Assembly: GCF_008728635.1 (NCBI RefSeq)
Contig: NZ_CP044285.1
Location: 2,108,001 to 2,172,000, forward strand
Length of the DNA stretch: 64,000 bases
Origin: Hymenobacter baengnokdamensis
Lineage (GTDB): Bacteria > Bacteroidota > Bacteroidia > Cytophagales > Hymenobacteraceae
Direction: 5' to 3'
Below the pieces are notes generated by a model. That model saw only the letters and a program-made list of their open reading frames with translations. It made no database searches and was not told where the DNA came from. Positions within the stretch are counted from its first letter, which is position 1, and each line of letters starts with the position of its first letter. Shown here in pieces: positions 25,465 through 33,962 of the stretch. The translations under genes were made by a program, and so were the position numbers.

Positions 25465-27414
25465 ATGCAAGAAACTGTTCTTCCTGGTGCTACGGCACCT
25501 TTTTCTACGCTGCTGTACCTGCTCATTCCGGGGCTGCCCTTTCTGGGCTTCCTGGTTAATGGCTTGCTGAACAAGCGGTTGTCGGGCACCGTGGCCGGGG
25601 CGCTGGGCACGCTTACCGTGCTGGGGTCGTTCCTGCTCTCGGTATTCTTGTTTGTCAATTTCAAGTATCAGTACACCGTCAGCCTGTTCGACTGGATTTC
25701 GGTAGGCTCGCTGCAAATCCCGTTCAGCTACCAGATTGACCAGCTGAGCCTGCTCATGCTGCTGCTGATAACGGGCGTGGGTACGCTTATCCACCTCTAC
25801 AGCATCGGCTACATGCACCACGACGAGAACGTGGGGAAGTTCTTTAGCTTCCTCAACCTGTTCGTGTTCAGTATGCTGATTCTGGTGCTGGGGGCCAACT
25901 TCGTTATCCTCTTCATCGGCTGGGAAGGCGTGGGACTGTGCTCGTACCTGCTCATTGGCTTCTGGAACAAGCATACCAGCTACAACAACGCCGCTAAAAA
26001 AGCCTTCATCATCAACCGGGTGGGCGACCTGGGCTTTCTGCTCGGTATCTTCCTTATTTATCTGACTTTTAACTCAGTACAATACGGCGAAGTGTTCCAG
26101 AAGGCGCACCTGAGCCAGTTTGGTAATTATGGAGTAGGCGTCTGCACGGCCATCACGCTGCTGCTCTTCGTGGGCGCGATGGGTAAGTCGGCGCAGCTGC
26201 CGCTCTACACCTGGCTGCCCGACGCCATGGCCGGACCCACGCCCGTTTCGGCGCTCATCCACGCCGCTACCATGGTCACGGCCGGTATCTACCTCGTGCT
26301 GCGCGCCAACGTGCTGTTTACCCTGGCCCCGCAAACGCTGGAGGTGGTCGGCATTATTGGGCTGGCCACGGCGCTGTTTGCGGCCACTATCGGCCTGGCG
26401 CAGAACGACATCAAAAAAGTGCTGGCTTACTCCACGGTATCGCAGCTGGGCTATATGTTTCTGGCGCTGGGCGTGATGGGCTACACCTCGTCGTTTTTCC
26501 ACGTGCTCACCCACGCCTTCTTCAAGGCCCTGCTCTTCCTGGGAGCCGGCTCGGTCATTCATGCCATGAGCAACGAGCAGGACATGCGCCGCATGGGTGG
26601 CCTGCGCAAGGCTTTGCCCATTACGTTTTTAACCATGCTCATCGGCTGCCTGGCCATCTCTGGTATTCCGCCGTTCGCGGGCTTTTTCTCGAAAGATGAG
26701 ATTCTGAGCCACGTGTACGAGCACAGCAAGGTGATGTGGGCCATCGGCGTCTTCACCTCGTTTCTGACCGCCTTCTACATGTTCCGGCTGCTGTTCCTGA
26801 CGTTCTTCGGCGAGTTTCGGGGCACTGAGGAGCAGCGCCACCATTTGCACGAGTCGCCGGCCAGCATGACGCTGCCGCTGATTGTACTGGCTATTCTTTC
26901 GGCCGTGGGCGGCTTCATGGGCGCGCCGATGTTTGTGGGCAAGCACTACCTGGCCGATTACCTGGCCCCGATTTTCACCTATTCCAGGCAGATTCTACCC
27001 GCCGCCTTCACTACCGAGCCCGAGCACAGCACCGAACTGATGCTGATGGGCATCTCGGTGCTGGTGGCCGTGGTAGGCATCGTGCTGGCCTACGTGCAGT
27101 ACGTGGCCCGCGCCCAGCGCCCGGCCGAAGACGATGCCCAGCGTTCGGCTCCCGAAAGCTTAATATACCATAAATACTATATTGACGAGCTCTACGACAG
27201 CCTCATCGTGAAGCCGGTAATGGCGCTCTCGACCGGCTTGTATAAGTTTGTCGAAAACGGCATTATCGACCCCATCGCCAACGGCGTGGGCCGCGTAACG
27301 CTGGCCGGCGGCCAGCTGCTGCGCAACGTGCAGACGGGCTCGGTCGAAACCTACCTGATTTTGATGGTGCTCGGTATTGTGCTGATTCTGGGTCTGAATT
27401 TTGGCCGCTTGTAA
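25465..27414 (+). CDS. nuoL: NADH-quinone oxidoreductase subunit L
   Basis: A 649-residue antiporter-like subunit of complex I. The family core is clear: IGWEGVGLCSYLLIGFWN, MGKSAQLPLYTWLPDAMAGP (with the pumping Lys), then PVSALIHAATMVTAGIYL, and AYSTVSQLGYMFLALG. A long C-terminal amphipathic region ending in a final helix (LILMVLGIVLILGLNF) matches the NuoL lateral helix. Together with nuoK it forms a two-gene operon; nuoM/N and nuoA-J are not in the window. Confidence 0.95.
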   Translation: MQETVLPGATAPFSTLLYLLIPGLPFLGFLVNGLLNKRLSGTVAGALGTLTVLGSFLLSVFLFVNFKYQYTVSLFDWISVGSLQIPFSYQIDQLSLLMLLLITGVGTLIHLYSIGYMHHDENVGKFFSFLNLFVFSMLILVLGANFVILFIGWEGVGLCSYLLIGFWNKHTSYNNAAKKAFIINRVGDLGFLLGIFLIYLTFNSVQYGEVFQKAHLSQFGNYGVGVCTAITLLLFVGAMGKSAQLPLYTWLPDAMAGPTPVSALIHAATMVTAGIYLVLRANVLFTLAPQTLEVVGIIGLATALFAATIGLAQNDIKKVLAYSTVSQLGYMFLALGVMGYTSSFFHVLTHAFFKALLFLGAGSVIHAMSNEQDMRRMGGLRKALPITFLTMLIGCLAISGIPPFAGFFSKDEILSHVYEHSKVMWAIGVFTSFLTAFYMFRLLFLTFFGEFRGTEEQRHHLHESPASMTLPLIVLAILSAVGGFMGAPMFVGKHYLADYLAPIFTYSRQILPAAFTTEPEHSTELMLMGISVLVAVVGIVLAYVQYVARAQRPAEDDAQRSAPESLIYHKYYIDELYDSLIVKPVMALSTGLYKFVENGIIDPIANGVGRVTLAGGQLLRNVQTGSVETYLILMVLGIVLILGLNFGRL

Positions 27415-27444
27415 GCGATAAATAGAGCGTTCTGGCGTACTATT

Positions 27445-27542
27445 GAACGTCAGGCTGCGTGAGCGAAGCATCTTGCTTTTGTTGACTGGGTCATTGGCCC
27501 GGCAATGTGAGCCTGATGCTTGGCTCATGCAGCCTGACGTTC
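27445..27542. repeat. Inverted-repeat element with 28-bp arms
   Basis: Arms 27445-27472 and 27515-27542 are complementary with two mismatches and begin GAACGTCAGGCTGC. The element lies between nuoL and the S9 peptidase and ends about 25 bases before the peptidase start. It may act as the nuoL terminator and looks like an interspersed repeat. Confidence 0.75.
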
Positions 27543-27566
27543 TTTCGTTTTCCAACCTATCTGCCC

Positions 27567-30020
27567 ATGAAAAAACTCTTCCCTGTCCTTCTTCTCCTTG
27601 CTGCCCCGGCTATGGCCCAGGAAACCCAGTACCACGAGCCCCCGGCAGCCATCCGCGACCTGCTGCTGGCGCCACCCACGCCCCGCGTCAGCCTATCGAG
27701 CGATGGCAGCGTGCTGGCCATCCTGGCGGTGCAGGACTTTCCGACTATTGCCGAGCTATCGCAGCCCGAGCTGCGTCTGGCTGGCCTGCGGCTCAACCCG
27801 CGCACCAATGGCCCGAGCCGGGTAAGCTACGCCGTAGGGCTGCAGTTTAAGCGCCTGCCCGGTGGGGCCGAAATGCCGGTGCAGGGCCTGCCCGCCCAGG
27901 CCCGCATCAGCAACCCGAGCTGGTCGCCGGATAATAAATACCTGGCTTTCAGCCTGACCACGCCCGCCAGCGAAGGCACCGCGGGCCGCGTGGAGCTGTG
28001 GGTGGCCGACGTAGCCACGAACTCGGCGCGCCGCCTGCTGACCACGCCGCTCAACGAAACCTTCGGGACGGCCTTCGAATGGCTGTCGGATAGCCAGACA
28101 CTGCTGGCGCGCGTGGTGCCCGCCGGCCGTGGGCCGGCCCCGGCCGCCGATGCTACGCCCACCGGCCCGGCCGTGCAGGAAGCCGGCAGCGGCAAAAAGT
28201 CGGGAGCCCGCACTTACCAGGATTTGCTAAAAAATCCGGCCGACGAGCACCTTTTCGATTATTATGCTACCGCACAGCTGGTGAAAGTAAAGCTGGCCGA
28301 CGGCTCGGCCCAGCCGCTCGGCGAGCCGGGCGTTCTGCGGTCGGTGTCGCCCTCGCCCGACGGGCGCTACGTGCTGGTGCGGACGGCGCACAAGCCCTAT
28401 TCGTACACCTTGCCCATCAGCAGCTTTCCGCAGCGGATTGACGTGCTCGACGTGGCTACGGGCAGCCTGGTCAAAACCATTGCCGACCTGCCGCTGGCCG
28501 ACAACGTGCCTACCAACTTCGATGCCGTGCCCACCGGCCCGCGCGACCACGCCTGGCGCACCGACGTGCCGGCCACGCTCTCCTATGCGGAGGCGCAGGA
28601 TGGCGGCGACCCCAAGGTAAAGACTGCCATCAGGGAAAAGGTATATCTGCTGCCCGCGCCCTTTAGTGGTCCGGCGCAGGAACTGGCGGCCCTGCCGCTG
28701 CGCTACGCTGGCCTTACCTGGGGCACCGACCACCTGGCGCTGGTAGATGGCTACCGCTGGGCCGACCGCCACGAAACCACCTGGCAGCTCGACCCCGCTG
28801 CCCCTGGCCAGCCCCTGAAAGTGCTGTTCGATGGCTCGTCGCAGGATACGTACCACAACCCCGGCACGCCGGTTACGCGCCGCAACGCCCAGGGCCGCTA
28901 CGTGCTGCGCCTGAGCCAGGGTGGCCAGGCAATTTACCTGTCGGGGCAGGGTGCTTCGCCCGAGGGCGACCGGCCCTTTGTGGACGAGCTGAACCTTCAG
29001 ACCAGAAAAACCGCCCGCCTGTGGCGCTCCGAAGCGCCGTACTACGAAGTGCCGGTAACTATTTTCGACGGTAAAAAAGGCCAGCTGGAGCTGCTGACCC
29101 GCCGCGAATCCATCGACCAGAACCCGAACTACTACCTGCGCGAGCTGGGTAAAAAAGGCCAGCCGCTGGCTCTCACGCACTTTGCCAACCCGTACGCTAA
29201 GTTTGGCGGCAGCTTCCGCAAGCAGGTGCTGCACTACAAGCGGGCCGATGGCGTAGACCTCACAGCCAACCTCTACCTGCCCCCGAACTACAAAAAGACC
29301 GACGGCCCGCTGCCCACCCTGATGGAGGCGTACCCCGTCGAGTTTAAGGATAAAGCCAACGCGGGCCAGGTGAATGGCTCGCCCTACACGTTTACGCGCA
29401 TTAGTTGGGCCTCGCCCGTGTACTGGGTAACGCAGGGCTATGCCGTGCTCGAAAACGCCACCGTACCCATCGTGGGGGAAGGCAGCGCCGAGCCCAACGA
29501 TACCTACACCGAGCAGCTGGTGAGCAGCGCCAAGGCAGCCATTGACGAAGGCGCCCGCCTGGGCGTGGTTGACCCGGCCCGCGTAGCCGTAATGGGCCAC
29601 AGCTACGGCGCGTTTATGACCGCCAACCTGCTGGCCCACTCCAACTTATTTAAGGCTGGTATTGCACGCAGCGGCGCGTACAACCGCACGCTTACACCCT
29701 TTGGCTTTCAGGGGGAAGAGCGTACTTACTGGCAGGCCAAGGGTGTATACGACGCCATGTCACCCTTCAACTTTGCCGATAAAATCAAGACCCCCATCCT
29801 GCTTATTCACGGCGAGGCTGATAACAACTCGGGCACCTTTCCCATTCAGAGCGAGCGCTTTTATGCAGCGCTGAAAGGCCAGGGCGCTACCGTGCGCTAC
29901 GTGGTGCTGCCGGCGGAAGCTCATAGCTACGCCGCCCGCGAAAACCTGCTTCACATGCTCTGGGAAATGGATTCGTGGCTGAACAAGTACGTGAAGGCCC
30001 CGGCTCCGGCAGTGAACTAG
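27567..30020 (+). CDS. S9 family prolyl-oligopeptidase-type serine peptidase, secreted
   Basis: An 817-residue enzyme. The ATG at 27567 gives a signal peptide (MKKLFPVLLLLAAPAMAQ). The N-terminal two thirds form a beta-propeller-like region; the C-terminal alpha/beta-hydrolase has the nucleophile in GHSYGAFMT near residue 676, the Asp in HGEADNN near 749 and the His in AEAHSY near 784. It probably degrades oligopeptides in the periplasm. Family assignment is firm; bond specificity is not visible. A strong terminator follows. Confidence 0.92.
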   Translation: MKKLFPVLLLLAAPAMAQETQYHEPPAAIRDLLLAPPTPRVSLSSDGSVLAILAVQDFPTIAELSQPELRLAGLRLNPRTNGPSRVSYAVGLQFKRLPGGAEMPVQGLPAQARISNPSWSPDNKYLAFSLTTPASEGTAGRVELWVADVATNSARRLLTTPLNETFGTAFEWLSDSQTLLARVVPAGRGPAPAADATPTGPAVQEAGSGKKSGARTYQDLLKNPADEHLFDYYATAQLVKVKLADGSAQPLGEPGVLRSVSPSPDGRYVLVRTAHKPYSYTLPISSFPQRIDVLDVATGSLVKTIADLPLADNVPTNFDAVPTGPRDHAWRTDVPATLSYAEAQDGGDPKVKTAIREKVYLLPAPFSGPAQELAALPLRYAGLTWGTDHLALVDGYRWADRHETTWQLDPAAPGQPLKVLFDGSSQDTYHNPGTPVTRRNAQGRYVLRLSQGGQAIYLSGQGASPEGDRPFVDELNLQTRKTARLWRSEAPYYEVPVTIFDGKKGQLELLTRRESIDQNPNYYLRELGKKGQPLALTHFANPYAKFGGSFRKQVLHYKRADGVDLTANLYLPPNYKKTDGPLPTLMEAYPVEFKDKANAGQVNGSPYTFTRISWASPVYWVTQGYAVLENATVPIVGEGSAEPNDTYTEQLVSSAKAAIDEGARLGVVDPARVAVMGHSYGAFMTANLLAHSNLFKAGIARSGAYNRTLTPFGFQGEERTYWQAKGVYDAMSPFNFADKIKTPILLIHGEADNNSGTFPIQSERFYAALKGQGATVRYVVLPAEAHSYAARENLLHMLWEMDSWLNKYVKAPAPAVN

Positions 30021-30047
30021 GAGCAGGCAGGGTATTGACGAACAAGC

Positions 30048-30088
30048 AAGAGGGGCATTGCCGACGAGAGGAGGCATGCCCCTCTTTT
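30048..30088 (+). terminator. Rho-independent terminator after the S9 peptidase
   Basis: AGAGGGGCAT (30049-30058) pairs with its complement at 30076-30085, followed by TTTT. The loop is 17 nt. Confidence 0.8.
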
Positions 30089-30212
30089 TATGACCGGTTA
30101 TGGCAGTTATGGCAGGTTTCCTTCCTGCTGAAGGAGCCTGAACCATAGCTCCCACGCTGGTCTGGCCGTTGGGAAACGTCGCTTTTCTCTTTTCCAACTC
30201 CCTTTTCCACTA

Positions 30213-30703
30213 ATGCAAGCCATTCCCACTAAAGGCTATGGGGCCAGCGGCTCCGTCTTCAATGGCCTCAAACTGATGGAAATTGAGCGCCAGGCACCCA
30301 AAGCCGACGAGGTTCACCTCAACATTCTGTACTGCGGCGTGTGCCACTCCGGCCTGCACCAGGTCAGGAACGACTGGCACAACACAATTTATCCCGGCGT
30401 GCCGGGGCACGAGATTATCGGCGCATTGATGAAATCGGCAGCGGCGTTACCAGGTTCAAGGTAGGCGACATCGTGGGTGTCGGCTGCATGATTGACTCAT
30501 GCGGCGTGTGCCCGGCGTGCCGGGAAAAGGAGGAAAACTACTGCGAAGGCCCCGTGAGCTGGACAGCCACCTACAACGGGTACATGAAGCCCGAAAACGA
30601 GGAGTTCACTACCTTCGGTGGCTACTCTACCAACATCACGGTGAAAGAATCGTTTGTGCTGCGTATCCCGAAGGTATTGGATATCATTACTTCGCCAGCG
30701 TGA
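30213..30703 (+). pseudogene. Zinc alcohol dehydrogenase (YahK/AdhC type), frameshifted and truncated
   Basis: The first frame gives MQAIPTKGYGASGSVFNGLK and a catalytic-zinc region CGVCHSGLHQ and PGHEIIG, then shifts. The other frame continues DEIGSGVTRFKVGDIVGVG and the structural-zinc cluster CGVCPACREKEENYC as far as FVLRIPK. One missing base at about 30422-30423 (expected GGCCGC, seen GGCGC) explains the shift. Homology stops after about 155 residues, where a full enzyme has about 350, so the cofactor domain is gone. The break falls at the stop codon of the convergent bglX gene. No function is expected. Confidence 0.88.
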
Positions 30704-33005
30704 AGCTGGCCGCCTGCACGTCGCGCGAGTTGCCGCCCACGAATACCTGGAAGTCGCCGGGCTCGGCCACAAACTTGAGGTCGTCGTTGTAAAACTTGAG
30801 GTCGTCGGCCGTGAGGTGAAAGGTCAGCTGGCGGCTTTCGCCCTTTTTAAGCAGGATTTTCTGGAAGCCCTTCAATTCTTTCACCGGGCGAGTGCTGGAG
30901 CCCACGAGGTCGCGAATATAGAGCTGGGCTATTTCTTCGCCATCGTATTGGCCGGTATTCTGCACCGTTACGTTCACGGCAAGGCCTTCGCCGGGGCGCA
31001 GGATATTTTTGCTGATGGTTGGCTTGGAGTAGCTAAACGTGGTGTAGCTCAGGCCGAAGCCAAAAGGATAGAGCGGGTCGTTGGAGATATCGAGGTAGCG
31101 CGACTTGTACTTATCGAGCAACACGCCGGCGTAAGGGCGGCCGGTACTCTTATGATTATAGTAAATCGGAATCTGCCCCACCGACTGCGGAAAAGTCATG
31201 GTGAGCTTGCCCGATGGGTTGTAGGCCCCGAAGAGGGCATCGGCCACGGCGTTGCCGGCTTGCGTACCGCCAAACCACGTTTCCAGAATGGCATCGGCGT
31301 TTTGGTTTTCCCAGGGCAGGGCCAGCGGGCGGCCGTTTACGAGTACAAGCACGAGGGGCTTGCCAGTGGCTTTCAGGGCTTTGAGCAGGTCGAGCTGGCG
31401 GCCGGGCAGGCCAATGTCGGAGCGGCTGGCAGCTTCGCCGGTCATGCCCTGGCTTTCGCCCACCACGGCCACGACCACGTCGGCCGCCTGGGCCGCGCGC
31501 ACGGCCTCGGCAATGGTGGTTTCAGCGGGGCGGGCGTCGATGCTCAGCTCGCCGCCGTAGGCATTAAGGCGCCGAATCAGCTGGTCGTCGTCGGTCACGT
31601 TTACGCCCTGCGTATACGTCACCCGGATACCGGACCCGCCCACATTCTTGATTCCCTGCAGGATAGAAACAGCCTGCTTGCCATCGCCGGCTCCGCTCCA
31701 GTTGCCAATCATGTCGCGGGCGCGGTCGGCCAGCGGCCCTACTACGGCAATATTAACGGTGTTTTTTAGCGGCAGCGTTTGCCGTTCGTTCTTAAGCAGC
31801 ACCAGCGTGCGCCGCGTAATGGAGCGGGCTTCCTCGATATAAGCCGGCTTCATCATCGTGGCCTTGGCGCGCTCCTCCGTCACGCCCCGGTACGGGTCCT
31901 GAAAGAGGCCGAGCTTATACTTGGCTTCCAGCACGCGGCGGCAGGCCTGGTCGATATCGGCCTGGCGTACGGTGCCTTCTTTCAGGTTGGTAGCCAGCTG
32001 CTTTAAAAATACTTCGCCCACCATGTCCATATCGACGCCCGCTTTCAGGGCCAGCTCCGACACCTTTTTCTCATCGCCCATGCCGTGGGCTTCCATCTCG
32101 TTGATGGCGGTGTAATCGGTAGCCACGAAGCCGCTGAAGCCCCACTGGTTGCGCAGCAAATCCGTCAGCAGCCAGTGGTTGGCCGTGGCCGGGATGCCGT
32201 TAACGTCATTAAACGAAGACATTACCGAGCCCACGCCGGCTTTTACGGCGGCGCGGTAGGGCGGCAGGTACTCGTTGTACATACGCTGCCGGCTCATGTC
32301 GGTAGTGTTGTAGTCGCGCCCGGCCTCGGCCGCGCCATAGAGCGCAAAGTGCTTGAGGCAGGCCATCACATTCTCGGGGCGGGTCAGGTCGTTGGTGGGG
32401 CCCTGGTAGCCGCGAATCATGGCCTCGGCAACGCGCGAGCCCAGGTAGGGGTCTTCGCCGGCCCCTTCGGCCACGCGGCCCCAGCGCGGGTCGCGGGCAA
32501 TGTCTACCATCGGCGAGTACACCCAGTTGATGCCATCGGCGGCCGATTCTTCGGCCGCAATGCGGGCGCTGCGCTCCAGGGCGCCCATGTCCCAGCTGGC
32601 GGCCAGCCCCAGCGGAATCGGGAAGATGGTGCGGTGCCCGTGAATAACGTCGTAGCCTAATATAAGCGGAATATGCAGCCGCGATTCCTGCACGGCCAGG
32701 GCTTGCAGCTTGCGGGCCGCCACCGGAGTATAGGTATTGAGTACCGCGCCCACCAGGCCCTTCTTGATGTTGGCGTCCACGTCCTTGCTCACCACCGGCC
32801 CGGTCACGTCGAAGCCCACCGAAACGAGGTTGAGTTGCCCAATTTTTTCCTCGAGCGTCATTTTTTGCATCAGGCTCGTTACGAACTGCTGCATTTTGGC
32901 GTCGGAGAGGGGAAGGGTGGGTTTGGAGGGAGCTTGGGCGTGGGCGCTGGCCAGGCTCAGGGCCACGAGCAGCGTGACCCCGAAGAGCGACTTGCGGTGT
33001 TTCAT
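30687..33005 (-). CDS. bglX: Periplasmic beta-glucosidase BglX (GH3)
   Basis: A 772-residue GH3 enzyme with signal peptide (MKHRKSLFGVTLLVALSLAS). The N-terminal TIM-barrel begins MQKMTLEEKIGQLNLV, has MVDIARDPRWGRVAEGAGED and the nucleophile Asp in GFVATDYTAINEM near residue 296. The second domain and a C-terminal fibronectin-type domain (YIRDLVGSSTRPVKELKGF) follow. It removes terminal glucose or related sugars from beta-glucans. The start at 33005 is chosen because the longer frame upstream has no signal sequence. Its stop codon overlaps the truncated alcohol dehydrogenase. Confidence 0.93.
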   Translation of the reverse strand: MKHRKSLFGVTLLVALSLASAHAQAPSKPTLPLSDAKMQQFVTSLMQKMTLEEKIGQLNLVSVGFDVTGPVVSKDVDANIKKGLVGAVLNTYTPVAARKLQALAVQESRLHIPLILGYDVIHGHRTIFPIPLGLAASWDMGALERSARIAAEESAADGINWVYSPMVDIARDPRWGRVAEGAGEDPYLGSRVAEAMIRGYQGPTNDLTRPENVMACLKHFALYGAAEAGRDYNTTDMSRQRMYNEYLPPYRAAVKAGVGSVMSSFNDVNGIPATANHWLLTDLLRNQWGFSGFVATDYTAINEMEAHGMGDEKKVSELALKAGVDMDMVGEVFLKQLATNLKEGTVRQADIDQACRRVLEAKYKLGLFQDPYRGVTEERAKATMMKPAYIEEARSITRRTLVLLKNERQTLPLKNTVNIAVVGPLADRARDMIGNWSGAGDGKQAVSILQGIKNVGGSGIRVTYTQGVNVTDDDQLIRRLNAYGGELSIDARPAETTIAEAVRAAQAADVVVAVVGESQGMTGEAASRSDIGLPGRQLDLLKALKATGKPLVLVLVNGRPLALPWENQNADAILETWFGGTQAGNAVADALFGAYNPSGKLTMTFPQSVGQIPIYYNHKSTGRPYAGVLLDKYKSRYLDISNDPLYPFGFGLSYTTFSYSKPTISKNILRPGEGLAVNVTVQNTGQYDGEEIAQLYIRDLVGSSTRPVKELKGFQKILLKKGESRQLTFHLTADDLKFYNDDLKFVAEPGDFQVFVGGNSRDVQAASFTLAK

Positions 33006-33284
33006 GAAAGGGTAGTTAGGAAATACTAAGCGGAAAGTTAGAGCAGTAGTTGGGTTGATAAAACTGCGTTTAGTGGTAGCTACGGCCATTTTACGCTGGT
33101 TAGTACCCTCGTACGGCATTGGGGCGTGTGCAGTAGCTGCTTGCCGACCGCAGCCTTTGGGCAATGCCGTTGCCGCAATGTGGCCGGCGTGTGCCTTAAC
33201 CGTGCTTCCCATTGTGGAGTAGCCCGGTCAGAATTTAAACAGAAAGAAAAAGTAAAAAAAGCGCCCGGCCCCCGGCCGCAGTCC

Positions 33285-33390
33285 TCAGTCGGCTTTGCTG
33301 ATGGCAGTACGGCTCAATACGCCGTTTTCGTTGATGGCTTCGATGGTAAAATAATACGGCCGGGTTTTGGCTATATCTTTAAAGATTTTA
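33285..33390 (-). pseudogene. C-terminal remnant of a lost enzyme gene
   Basis: Reading the minus strand gives a short coding-like tail RPYYFTIEAINENGVLSR followed by TAISKAD and a stop, while everything upstream is AT-rich and full of stops. The YYFTIEAINENG phrase resembles the end of Bacteroidota glycoside hydrolase or related secreted proteins. It is upstream of bglX in the same direction, so a neighbouring sugar-degradation gene may have been deleted. Only about 30 codons support this. Confidence 0.4.
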
Positions 33391-33962
33391 TAATAAAAAA
33401 TTTAAGATAATAAATATATTTTAAATTTTTAAGTGCCTGCCTCAGCCAGGCGCTGCACTTATCGGCAGCGGTACGCAGCACCACAAAATCCTTCCCTGCG
33501 GCCGGATGCCATCAAGAGCGACCTGGCCGTGGTTTACAAGCTGGTCTATGTGATGTATAAAACACTATAATTCAATGCTTTATTGCCTGATGTAACTGCC
33601 AGTCAGGATAATATCCTGACTGGCATCGCCTCCAGCTATGCCGACAAAGGCAGCTTGCCCGACGATTACGGCGAGGCTAAAAATATCGGCAAGCTCACGG
33701 CTACCTCTGCCAATGGCAATGTCAACAACGTCCGGAATGGGTATTTCCAGAGCGTGGCCGTGCTAACCCAGCGTTAAAGGGAGAATGAAAACGTAAAATA
33801 GCGTAGAAAACAGGCCAGGTGTAAATCCTTGTTTTCCTTTGAAAAGTAAAAAATGTGAGGTAGCGGGCTGCTTTTTTATTACCAAAATATCGATTCCTTC
33901 GTAAGCAGGCCAATAATTACTACGGGCTAGCTGCCCCACCTTTTACACACTTCTTTTCATAT
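33391..33962. other. Gene-poor, partly AT-rich spacer with a hairpin
   Basis: Bases 33375-33432 are almost pure A/T. A 12-bp perfect hairpin lies at 33598-33624 (GCCAGTCAGGAT arm). Plus-strand stretches at about 33505-33570 and 33583-33777 read as protein-like (IKSDLAVVYKLVYVMYKTL and a 64-residue frame with Asn/Ser-rich end), but they lack a good start and are separated by a stop, so I treat them as remnants of a decayed gene and not as live ones. Confidence 0.5.

Noticed and set aside
28227..29639. A 470-codon minus-strand frame
   Set aside because: It is antisense to the S9 peptidase catalytic region, which has all motifs in frame on the plus strand.
30654..31769. A 371-codon plus-strand frame continuing near the alcohol dehydrogenase remnant
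   Set aside because: It is antisense to bglX and shows no dehydrogenase sequence, so it is not the missing half of the enzyme.
33598..33624. Single palindrome considered as a CRISPR repeat or attachment site
   Set aside because: It occurs once, with no spacers, no cas genes and no integrase nearby. No CRISPR array was seen anywhere in the window.
33583..33777. A 64-codon plus-strand frame
   Set aside because: It needs a TTG start, overlaps a perfect hairpin and is preceded by a stop in a protein-like stretch, so it is better seen as a gene remnant.
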